NCBI RefSeq assembly: GCF_003286415.2
Contig: NZ_CP043450.1
Coordinates: 248,001-312,000 of the forward strand
DNA length: 64,000 nucleotides
Direction: 5' to 3'
Source: Mucilaginibacter rubeus
Lineage (GTDB): Bacteria > Bacteroidota > Bacteroidia > Sphingobacteriales > Sphingobacteriaceae
This document shows positions 18,524 to 25,914 of the stretch, one piece after another (the stretch's first letter is position 1; every line of letters starts with the position of its first letter). The notes under the pieces are model-generated. The model made no database searches and had not been told where the DNA came from. It saw only the letters and a list, made by a program, of their open reading frames with translations. The position numbers were made by a program, and so were the translations under genes.

Positions 18524-18526
18524 AGT
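18505..18526. promoter_or_regulatory. creD operator, distal copy
   Basis: The same 22-bp sequence as at 18434, 71 bp upstream of it. It covers the TTG of the creD promoter, so a bound protein would compete with RNA polymerase. Confidence 0.7.
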
Positions 18527-18592
18527 AAATGATGAATTATTTTTAATAATTAAAAGCTGTTTTAAAAGAGGTTCGATTAATTATCAGATAAA

Positions 18593-18725
18593 TTCATTGC
18601 CGTTGACTTTAGTCAACGGAATAATTGCTGGAGAAAGAGACTTTAGCCCAAAAAATATCGCTTGGATTGGGCTAAAGCCCGACTGTATGTTCCTTTAACC
18701 GTTGACTAAAGTCAACGGCAATGAA
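18593..18725. repeat. CATTGCCGTTGA palindromic element, copy 1
   Basis: A 133-bp element with perfect 27-bp terminal inverted repeats (18593-18619 and 18699-18725), each arm itself containing a small palindrome GTTGAC-TTTA-GTCAAC. An inner inverted pair CTTTAGCCCA / GGGCTAAAG lies in the middle. A second copy is at 44239-44374. Confidence 0.9.
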
Positions 18726-18756
18726 AACTTTTTAGATAGCTTAAGGGAAGGGCTGA

Positions 18757-19338
18757 TTAAACCGAAACCGCAGCCTTAACCAAATAAGGCAGTATTTCTT
18801 TCTGAAAAGAAACAAAATTTTTCCTCACATCCGAATCGCTTACCGAGGTAAAAGCAAAACTGAATACTATGCTTTTGCTGCATTTGATCAGGAAGCGTAA
18901 GCGCTGCTGATAGGTTTCATGCTTGCGGATACCGGGCAACTGGATAAACGACGCCATTAGTAGTTCTTCCAACTCGTTAGAGAGGTTCTTTAAAAAATCC
19001 TGGGAGTTGGTTGATTCGCGGATAAAATCCCAGCCGATAAACTCATTACAAACAGTGTAGGAGAGGCGGCAGGTTTTCATAATGAGGTTATTAAGATATG
19101 CCTCTTCATCAATATCATTTGAATTGACCTGCACCAGATCGTCAACGCTGGCTTTAATATAGTCCATCAACAGCACGTGTAAAACGGCCTCCTTGCTGTC
19201 GAAGTATTTATAGATGGTTGCCTTGGCAATTTTAGCCTTTTTGGCAATCTCATTAACACTGGTTTTATGGTACCCGAATTTGCGGAAAAGTTCCTGTGCT
19301 GCCCGCTTAATACTATCTTTTATTTTATCGGCTTCCAT
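18757..19338 (-). CDS. TetR/AcrR family transcriptional regulator
   Basis: A 193-residue repressor-type protein. The N-terminal helix-turn-helix (about 10-56) reads AAQELFRKFGYHKTSVNEIAKKAKIAKATIYKYF, interrupted here for clarity: FRKFGYHKTSVNEIAKKA then KIAKATIYKYFDSKEAV. The C-terminal ligand domain is divergent, and its effector cannot be predicted. The ATG overlaps the stop of the upstream lipoprotein gene by one base (TAATG), so the two are translationally coupled and belong to the pheS transcript. Confidence 0.9.
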   Translation of the reverse strand: MEADKIKDSIKRAAQELFRKFGYHKTSVNEIAKKAKIAKATIYKYFDSKEAVLHVLLMDYIKASVDDLVQVNSNDIDEEAYLNNLIMKTCRLSYTVCNEFIGWDFIRESTNSQDFLKNLSNELEELLMASFIQLPGIRKHETYQQRLRFLIKCSKSIVFSFAFTSVSDSDVRKNFVSFQKEILPYLVKAAVSV

Positions 19339-19751
19339 TAATTAGTTACTTGAATTTCAAACTGGGTAACGGCTACCCTATATGACCTTAATGCTTTTGT
19401 TGCCGGAGCTTTTACCGGTGTGCCGTCTTCAAGGCTAAACTTTGAACCGCTGCAGGGATCGGTTACTGTAAAGCCTGTATTATCAATTGTTACCGCGCAT
19501 TTTTTTTCGGGCTGGTAACTGCTGCACCTGTCGTACGCGGCATAAGTACCATTTACTTTACGGTAAATGATCAACCCGGCTACACCATAACCGTTAATAG
19601 CTACCGCCCCGCCCGAAACATTAAGCGGGCTTAAAGCCGGAGTACCCAGGGCTGCCTGGAAGTTAACAGGTACGCTTGGTACGTTATCAGATGCCTTTCC
19701 GCACGAAAAGCAACTGATAACTACCAGTAATATTATAGTGAGTTTCCTCAT
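19338..19751 (-). CDS. Lipoprotein with degenerate Rieske-like domain
   Basis: A 137-residue secreted lipoprotein: signal MRKLTIILLVVISC with the lipidated cysteine at 14 or 17. The remainder resembles a Rieske fold (VAGLIIYRKVNGTYAAYDRC, TGFTVTDPCSGSKFSLEDG, then SYRVAV). The two cluster-binding loops are altered: C76-S-S78 replaces CxH, and C100-S-G-S103 replaces CxxH, so both histidine ligands are missing while the cysteines remain (with an extra C85). A standard [2Fe-2S] cluster is therefore unlikely. The ATG overlaps the pheS stop (ATGA), linking it to pheS. Confidence 0.75.
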   Translation of the reverse strand: MRKLTIILLVVISCFSCGKASDNVPSVPVNFQAALGTPALSPLNVSGGAVAINGYGVAGLIIYRKVNGTYAAYDRCSSYQPEKKCAVTIDNTGFTVTDPCSGSKFSLEDGTPVKAPATKALRSYRVAVTQFEIQVTN

Positions 19752-20782
19752 AACATTTCGGTTTGGAACTGTTTCAGGAAGCGCACGTCGTTTTCTGAGA
19801 ACAGGCGCAAATCGCGGATCACGTATTTAAGATTGGCAATACGCTCCATACCCATTCCAAATGCAAAGCCTGTATATTTTTTACTGTCGATACCGCAGTT
19901 TTCCAAAACGTTAGGATCAACCATGCCGCAGCCTAAAATCTCTACCCAACCACTGTGCTTACACATGTTACAGCCAGCTCCACCGCAAATGGTACATGAA
20001 ATATCCATTTCGGCTGATGGCTCGGTGAATGGGAAATATGACGGGCGGAAGCGCACTCTTGTACCTTCGCCATAAAGCTCCTGCACAAAGTGATAAAGGG
20101 TTTGTTTCAGATCAGAGAAAGATACATTCTCATCAACATACAAACCTTCAACCTGGTGGAAAAAGCAATGCGCACGGGCCGAAATAGCCTCGTTACGGTA
20201 AACCCTGCCCGGCATAATAGCGCGGAACGGTGGTTTACCTGCTTCCATCATACGTACCTGTACCGATGAGGTGTGGGTACGCAGGGCGATATCGTCTTTA
20301 CCATTATTCTTTTTAATGAAGAAGGTATCCTGCATATCACGGGCCGGGTGCTCATCCGGGAAGTTCAGGGCCGAGAAGTTATGCCAGTCGTCTTCAATTT
20401 CCGGTCCTTCGGCAACAACGAAACCTAAACGTTTGAATATATCGATGATCTCGTTACGAACCAGTGATAGCGGGTGGCGTGAGCCAACGGTGAAGCCATC
20501 GCCGGGTAAAGTAAGGTCAAGATCATTGCCTTTGCTTTGTGCTCCTGAGCCAATGTTTTCTTTCAGTTCGTTATACTTAGCCTCGGCCAGTTGTTTAAAC
20601 TCGTTAAGTACCTTACCAAAGGTGCGTTTCTCTTCCGGGCTAACGCTTTTAAACTGCTCAAAAAGGTCTTTAATGATCCCCTTTGTGCCTAAAAACTTAA
20701 TACGGAACGCTTCCAGTTCGTCGGCATTGGCTGGCGAAAAGGCATTGATCTCGGCGGTATATTGGTCTATCTGAGCTTGCAT
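19748..20782 (-). CDS. pheS: Phenylalanine--tRNA ligase subunit alpha
   Basis: Catalytic subunit of the heterotetrameric PheRS, charging tRNA-Phe. It has 344 residues. The N-terminal coiled coil (about 1-85) precedes class II catalytic motifs: motif 2 in RVYRNEAISARAHCFFHQVEG region (FRAIMPGRVYRNE) and motif 3 in FGMGMERIANL. The cysteine-rich insertion CTICGGAGCNMCKHSGW is typical of bacterial alpha subunits of this group. pheT is not adjacent, as is common in Bacteroidota. It is the first gene of a coupled three-gene run with the lipoprotein and TetR genes. Confidence 0.96.
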   Translation of the reverse strand: MQAQIDQYTAEINAFSPANADELEAFRIKFLGTKGIIKDLFEQFKSVSPEEKRTFGKVLNEFKQLAEAKYNELKENIGSGAQSKGNDLDLTLPGDGFTVGSRHPLSLVRNEIIDIFKRLGFVVAEGPEIEDDWHNFSALNFPDEHPARDMQDTFFIKKNNGKDDIALRTHTSSVQVRMMEAGKPPFRAIMPGRVYRNEAISARAHCFFHQVEGLYVDENVSFSDLKQTLYHFVQELYGEGTRVRFRPSYFPFTEPSAEMDISCTICGGAGCNMCKHSGWVEILGCGMVDPNVLENCGIDSKKYTGFAFGMGMERIANLKYVIRDLRLFSENDVRFLKQFQTEML

Positions 20783-20872
20783 TATAATGTATTGTTTGTA
20801 ATTCTTTTTGTTGTCATCGCTGCTTCCTGGCCGGATTCAGAGATATATGAGTTGATCTTTACACGCAGGACG

Positions 20873-20881
20873 GCAAATATA
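20873..20881 (-). promoter_or_regulatory. -7 box of the pheS operon
   Basis: TATATTTGC on the minus strand, about 90 bp before the pheS ATG, just past the 3' end of kbl. No good TTG at -33. Confidence 0.5.
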
Positions 20882-20884
20882 CGA

Positions 20885-22075
20885 CTATTTAAGCACTCCT
20901 AACTCCTTACCAACCTTAGTAAACGCCTCGATGGCCTTATCCAGGTGGTGCATATCATGCGCAGCCGAGATCTGTACCCTGATCCTTGCTTTGCCCTGAG
21001 GTACTACCGGGTAATAAAAACCTATCACGTAAATACCTTCATCAAGCATTTTTGCGGCAAACTCCTGGGCCAGTTTGGCATCATACAACATCACTGGGAC
21101 TATAGGATGCACGCCAGGTTTAATGTCAAAACCTGCTTCTGTCATTTTTTTACGGAAGTATTGCGTATTGGTTTCCAGTTTATCGCGTAATTCGGTGGTT
21201 TCGCTCAGCATATCCAGTACTGCAATTGAAGCACCTGTAATAGCAGGCGCTAAGGTATTGGAAAACAGGTACGGGCGTGAGCGCTGGCGCAGCATATCAA
21301 TGATCTCTTTACGGCCAGATGTAAAACCGCCAGACGCACCACCCAAAGCTTTACCTAATGTACCGGTAATGATATCAATCCTACCCATTACATTATGATG
21401 CTCATGTGTTCCGCGACCGCTTTTGCCCATAAAACCAGAGCAATGGCTTTCATCGATCATTACCAGCGCGTTGTATTTATCGGCCAGATCGCAGATCTTA
21501 TCCAACTGGGCAATAGTACCATCCATGCTGAAAGCACCATCGGTTACAATAATACGGTGACGAAGCTCCTGGGTAGCTTTTAGCTTTTCTTCCAGGTCGG
21601 CCATATCATCGTGTTTATAACGATAGCGTTGTGCTTTGCACAGGCGTACACCGTCAATGATCGAGGCGTGGTTCAATTCGTCAGATATAATAGCGTCCTG
21701 ATCGTTAAACAAAGGTTCAAACACACCACCGTTAGCATCAAATGCCGCGGCGTACAGGATCGTATCTTCGGTGCCTAAAAACTCAGCTATCTTTTTCTCA
21801 AGTTCCTTGTGAATGTCCTGAGTACCACAGATAAAACGTACTGACGACAAGCCGTAGCCATGGGTGTCCATAGCATCTTTGGCAGCCTGAATAACTTTGG
21901 CATTACCCGATAAGCCAAGGTAATTATTAGCGCAAAAGTTAATTACTTCGGCACCGCCTTGTACGGTGATATCGGCACCCTGGGGCGAAGTAATGATCCG
22001 TTCCTTTTTGTATAACCCGGCATTTTCAATGTCGGTTAATTCCTGCTGTAAAACCGGCTGTAGTGTGTTGTACAT
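20885..22075 (-). CDS. kbl: Glycine C-acetyltransferase (2-amino-3-ketobutyrate CoA ligase)
   Basis: PLP enzyme that splits 2-amino-3-oxobutyrate with CoA into glycine and acetyl-CoA, the second step of threonine breakdown. The 396 residues match the usual length. The PLP lysine is K242 in [14 protein letters not shown]. Other alpha-oxoamine synthase motifs are [23 protein letters not shown] and [12 protein letters not shown]. The partner threonine 3-dehydrogenase is encoded at 39080-40033, not next to it. The gene has its own -7 box and is divergent from the DUF5686 gene. Confidence 0.95.
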   Translation of the reverse strand: MYNTLQPVLQQELTDIENAGLYKKERIITSPQGADITVQGGAEVINFCANNYLGLSGNAKVIQAAKDAMDTHGYGLSSVRFICGTQDIHKELEKKIAEFLGTEDTILYAAAFDANGGVFEPLFNDQDAIISDELNHASIIDGVRLCKAQRYRYKHDDMADLEEKLKATQELRHRIIVTDGAFSMDGTIAQLDKICDLADKYNALVMIDESHCSGFMGKSGRGTHEHHNVMGRIDIITGTLGKALGGASGGFTSGRKEIIDMLRQRSRPYLFSNTLAPAITGASIAVLDMLSETTELRDKLETNTQYFRKKMTEAGFDIKPGVHPIVPVMLYDAKLAQEFAAKMLDEGIYVIGFYYPVVPQGKARIRVQISAAHDMHHLDKAIEAFTKVGKELGVLK

Positions 22076-22096
22076 AGTGTGCGTGTTTTAAAGGGT

Positions 22097-22105
22097 ACAA
22101 AATTA
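22097..22105 (-). promoter_or_regulatory. -7 box of kbl
   Basis: TAATTTTGT on the minus strand, 21 bp before the ATG at 22075. No clear -33 TTG. Confidence 0.5.
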
Positions 22106-22205
22106 AGCATTCGCAGGCACTTGATGGGGTTTATTAAACCTTAAATAATTATTAAGTACATAATAAAACATTTTTAAGCCATAAAGCATTACACATAAGT
22201 AACAT

Positions 22206-24686
22206 ATGAGAAAATATATACTACTATTAATCATTGCTTTCAGCGTAATAACAGCCTCTGCACAGCAATCCCTTTTAACAGGGAAGATAACCGATAAGAA
22301 TGGACAGGTGATTCCGTTCGTTTCTATTTATATCCGCAACTCAACCTACGGCACCACGGCAAACGAAAACGGTGTTTACCAGTTTAAACTTAACCCGGGA
22401 ACCTATAATGTAATTTATCGTTATGTTGGTTATACCGAAAAGATAGAACAGGTTACTATAGCCGATCATGACCAGGAGCACAACGTACAAATGGCCGACG
22501 AGCAGTTTAGCACAGAACGAGTGTCAGAAACTTACCGGAAAAACCGTGATGCGGCGGATACCATCATTAAGCAGGTTATTAAAAAACGCAAGTATTACAT
22601 GGAAGAGGCCACCTCATTTTCATGCGCGGTTTATGTCAAAGGTGTGCAAAAGCTGTTGAGTGTACCAAAATCACTGATAGGGCAGGAGGTGCAGCGAACA
22701 CTCGATCTTGACTCCAATGGTCGCGGTATCCTTTACCAGTCGGAGTCATTGTCCGAATATAATTTTCAAAAGCCCGATAAGATCAGGGAAATAACCATTG
22801 CCAATAGAATGGCCGGTCAGAACACAGCTTTCGGCTATAAAAAAGCATCGGATCTGCAGGCTAATTTTTACGAAAATGTTTTTATCATTCCCGGTTTAGC
22901 CTCGAGGGGCTTTGTATCGCCGGTAGCGGCTTACGGTCCGCGGTTTTATAATTATAAACTATTGGGGACTTCTGTCGAGAACGGGCATACTATCGATAAG
23001 ATCCGCATTACGCCTAAACACAGCCACGGGCAGTATTTTCAGGGCGATATTTACATTGTTGAAGGCGATTGGCGTATTTACAGCGTCGATTTCTTTATTG
23101 ATAACAAAGTAAGTAACCTTAACCTGGTAGATACTTTAAATATCAGGCAGCAATACATTGCCATTACCGATAGTGTTTGGATGCCAGCATCAACCCAGTA
23201 TAACTTTAAAGGAGCGGTATTAGGCTTTAAGTTTGGCGGATACTACGCCGCTGTATACAACAACTATAAAATTAATCCCACCTTCCCGGATGGGTTTTTT
23301 ACCGGCGAGATATTAAAGATTGATACTGTGGCAAACAGTAAAAAGCCCGAGTATTGGGAAAATGCACGCCCTATCCCTTTAACGGCTTATGAAACACGCG
23401 ACTATAAAAAGAAGGACGCGTTTGAAGAGTACAAGAAAACCGACAGGTACCTCGACTCGTTACAGCATCACAAAAACCATATCAATTACCCGGGATACCT
23501 GATTTTTGGCTATGCCGCAAGTAACAAAAGCGCCCGCGACTCGCTGTACATATACCCTTTTATCCAAACTTTTTATTACAACACGGTTGAGGGTTTTGGT
23601 ATCAACGCCAAGGTAAGTTATATCCGCACTTATGATGATTTTCACTCGCTTACCATAACACCCGCGGTACGCTACGGATTCTCCAATAAAATATTCAGCG
23701 CTAACGTGGCTGCCGAATACCTGAATGATCCCTTCCATGCGGCTAAGTTTTATGCCGATTTTGGCAGCGATGTGCTCGATCTGAATAACGTGGGTACGCG
23801 TTCATTGTATTTCAATACCCTGAGTACCTTACTGAGCGAAAACAACTACGTAAAATACTACCGAAGCCATTACGGCGATTTTGGGTATCAGCGCGAAGTG
23901 GTAAACGGGGTTTTATTAAAAGGCGGGCTATCTTATTCAAGTCGTTCTCAATTGTATAATACATCATTTAGTAAGATAAAGGATATTAAAGATCGGGAGT
24001 TTACCTCCAATAACCCGCTGGCCCCTCCGGGTACCCCAGCTGATGACCATTCGTTCCTTTTTCCCGACAACCAGGCGCTGGTGTTTAACGCATCGGCCTT
24101 ATTTACCTTCGATCAGCGGTACGAGACCCGGCCTACCGGCAAGTTTAATCTGCCGTCCAGATATCCCATGGTAAAAGTTAATTACCGTAAAGGTTTTAAG
24201 AATATTTTTGGTTCGGATGTGGATTATGACTTTGCCTCTGTTGATGTTTCGCAGGATCATATACAGGTTGGCCTTTCAGGCTATTCATCATTTAAAATAT
24301 CAGGTGGCGGGTTTTTTAACAATAAAAAATTGTACTACATGGATTACAACCACTTTTTAGGTAACCAGGGTACAACATTCGACCCTACCTATGTAGGGAG
24401 CTTCCATTTCCTGCCGTTTTATACCTACAGCACCAACGGCGCGTTTTTAGAGGCACACTATCAACATAACTTTGCCGGATCGTTATTTAATCACATCCCC
24501 TTTTTACGCAAGGCCAAACTGGAAGAAATCATCGGCGCCAACTACCTCACCACAAAAAACAACCGCAATTATCGCGAGTTTTACATCGGTGTGCAACGCC
24601 TCATCTTCCGTGTTGATTATGGTATTTCCTACGCCGGCAATCAAAAATACATTCAGGGCTTCAGGATATTTTATGGGATAAGATAA
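22206..24686 (+). CDS. DUF5686 / carboxypeptidase-regulatory-like outer membrane protein
   Basis: An 826-residue exported protein. The signal peptide (about 1-19) ends ITASAQQ. Residues about 22-105 form a CarboxypepD_reg-like beta sandwich (LTGKITDKNGQVIPFVSIYI, then YVGYTEKIEQVTI). The remainder is the DUF5686 region, rich in aromatic beta strands and probably an outer membrane barrel, ending in FRIFYGIR. Members are common in Bacteroidota and resemble the front of TonB receptors without a plug domain. Substrate or partner is unknown. It is divergent from kbl with a 130-bp AT-rich spacer. Confidence 0.87.
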   Translation: MRKYILLLIIAFSVITASAQQSLLTGKITDKNGQVIPFVSIYIRNSTYGTTANENGVYQFKLNPGTYNVIYRYVGYTEKIEQVTIADHDQEHNVQMADEQFSTERVSETYRKNRDAADTIIKQVIKKRKYYMEEATSFSCAVYVKGVQKLLSVPKSLIGQEVQRTLDLDSNGRGILYQSESLSEYNFQKPDKIREITIANRMAGQNTAFGYKKASDLQANFYENVFIIPGLASRGFVSPVAAYGPRFYNYKLLGTSVENGHTIDKIRITPKHSHGQYFQGDIYIVEGDWRIYSVDFFIDNKVSNLNLVDTLNIRQQYIAITDSVWMPASTQYNFKGAVLGFKFGGYYAAVYNNYKINPTFPDGFFTGEILKIDTVANSKKPEYWENARPIPLTAYETRDYKKKDAFEEYKKTDRYLDSLQHHKNHINYPGYLIFGYAASNKSARDSLYIYPFIQTFYYNTVEGFGINAKVSYIRTYDDFHSLTITPAVRYGFSNKIFSANVAAEYLNDPFHAAKFYADFGSDVLDLNNVGTRSLYFNTLSTLLSENNYVKYYRSHYGDFGYQREVVNGVLLKGGLSYSSRSQLYNTSFSKIKDIKDREFTSNNPLAPPGTPADDHSFLFPDNQALVFNASALFTFDQRYETRPTGKFNLPSRYPMVKVNYRKGFKNIFGSDVDYDFASVDVSQDHIQVGLSGYSSFKISGGGFFNNKKLYYMDYNHFLGNQGTTFDPTYVGSFHFLPFYTYSTNGAFLEAHYQHNFAGSLFNHIPFLRKAKLEEIIGANYLTTKNNRNYREFYIGVQRLIFRVDYGISYAGNQKYIQGFRIFYGIR

Positions 24687-24689
24687 GGT

Positions 24690-24799
24690 GAAAGGTTGTT
24701 TCGGAGGCAAAAGGATAAAGGCGAAAGGTAAAAGGTTTTTTTATCTAAACCAGAAAGTCGCAGCTACCTTTCGCCTTTAACCTTTTGCCTTTCACCTAA
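24690..24799. repeat. AAAGGTAAAAGG inverted repeat, copy 1
   Basis: Left part rich in AAAGGCGAAAGGTAAAAGG (24716-24735), right part rich in CCTTTCGCCTTTAACC and CCTTTTGCCTTTCACC (24767-24798). The two halves are complementary and may form a long hairpin ending the DUF5686 transcript. Other copies: 39046, 57212 and 60019. Confidence 0.75.
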
Positions 24800-24814
24800 A
24801 ATAATTATCTTTGC
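24785..24814 (+). promoter_or_regulatory. Promoter of trhO
   Basis: TTG at 24785-24787, an 18-bp spacer and TATCTTTGC at 24806-24814. The -33 element falls in the right arm of the repeat. This promoter excludes the TTG codon at 24811 as a start. Confidence 0.7.
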
Positions 24815-24855
24815 GCCGCTCATTTAACACTGTTTGCAGCAGTATCAATGATTTT

Positions 24856-25812
24856 ATGGAAATGTATAATACCCTACTATACTATTGTTATTCAACAATA
24901 GATAATGCGGAGCAATTTGCTGCCGATCATTTAAAATTTTGTAAAAGCTTAGGTTTAACCGGGCGCATTATTGTGGCCGATGAAGGGCTTAATGGCACCG
25001 TTTCAGGTTCTGTTGAGGCTTGTAAAACCTATATGGATACCGTACACGCCGACGAGCGTTTTGCCAAAACCGAGTTTAAGATCGACGAGGTAGATACTCC
25101 TTCGTTCGTGAAAATGCATGTGCGTTATAAATCAGAGATCGTACACTCAGGTCTTCGCGATCCTAACGTTATTGACCCTAAACAAAAAACCGGCATCCAC
25201 CTGGAACCAAAAGAGTTTTTGGCGATGAAAGACAGGGACGATGTGGTTGTGCTTGACGTACGTTCAAATTACGAGCACTCATTAGGTAAATTTAAAAACG
25301 CGGTAACGCTTGATATCGATAACTTCCGCGATTTTCCGGATATGATCAACCAGCTTGCCCAATACAAGGATAAAAAGATCCTGACTTACTGCACAGGTGG
25401 TATCAAATGTGAAAAAGCATCGGCATTGCTGTTGCACGAAGGTTTCCCTGAAGTGTACCAGTTGCATGGCGGTATTATTAAATATGGTAAGGAAGCAGGC
25501 GGCGAGGATTTTGAAGGCAAATGTTATGTGTTTGATAATCGCCTTTCGGTTGATGTGAACAACGTTAACCCGGTTGTTATTTCAACCTGTTTCAATTGCG
25601 GCAAAACAACGCCTAAGATGATCAATTGCGCCAATCCTGAGTGTAATGAGCATTTTACCCAGTGCGATGAATGCGGAACTGCCATGGATGGCTGCTGCAG
25701 CGACGCTTGTAAAGAGCATCCGCGCAAACGTGTTTATGATGGCACCGGTTATTACGTAAAAGTTCCTCAGCCGGTTAACGTTAATAAAAGCAAACTACAG
25801 CCAATAGCATAA
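24856..25812 (+). CDS. trhO: tRNA uridine-34 hydroxylase (rhodanese-related TrhO/YceA)
   Basis: Rhodanese-domain protein of the family that hydroxylates U34 in some tRNAs to begin 5-methoxyuridine formation. From the ATG at 24856 it has 318 residues. The N-terminal acylphosphatase-like part contains GLTGRIIVADEGLNGTVSG. The rhodanese domain (about 120-215) has DVRSNYEH and the active-site loop TYCTGGIKCEKAS with its cysteine. The C-terminus is rich in cysteines arranged like zinc sites (CFNCGKT, CANPEC, CDECG). An in-frame TTG at 24811 lies inside the promoter and cannot be the start. Confidence 0.92.
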   Translation: MEMYNTLLYYCYSTIDNAEQFAADHLKFCKSLGLTGRIIVADEGLNGTVSGSVEACKTYMDTVHADERFAKTEFKIDEVDTPSFVKMHVRYKSEIVHSGLRDPNVIDPKQKTGIHLEPKEFLAMKDRDDVVVLDVRSNYEHSLGKFKNAVTLDIDNFRDFPDMINQLAQYKDKKILTYCTGGIKCEKASALLLHEGFPEVYQLHGGIIKYGKEAGGEDFEGKCYVFDNRLSVDVNNVNPVVISTCFNCGKTTPKMINCANPECNEHFTQCDECGTAMDGCCSDACKEHPRKRVYDGTGYYVKVPQPVNVNKSKLQPIA

Positions 25813-25836
25813 TAGCTGTGGTACAATTAATTATAC

Positions 25837-25868
25837 AAGGCTTACCCTTAAGGGTAGGCTTTTTTATT
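25837..25868 (+). terminator. Terminator of trhO
   Basis: AGGCTTACCCTT pairs with AAGGGTAGGCTT (with G-T pairs), followed by TTTTTT. It is 25 bp after the stop codon. Confidence 0.8.
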
Positions 25869-25914
25869 TTGTCGGGTACAAACACTACTTTAGTAAACTG
25901 AGCCGCTATATTTT

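Noticed and set aside
24811..24855. TTG start of trhO at 24811
   Set aside because: The codon lies within the TATCTTTGC promoter box, and family alignment from memory begins near the ATG at 24856.
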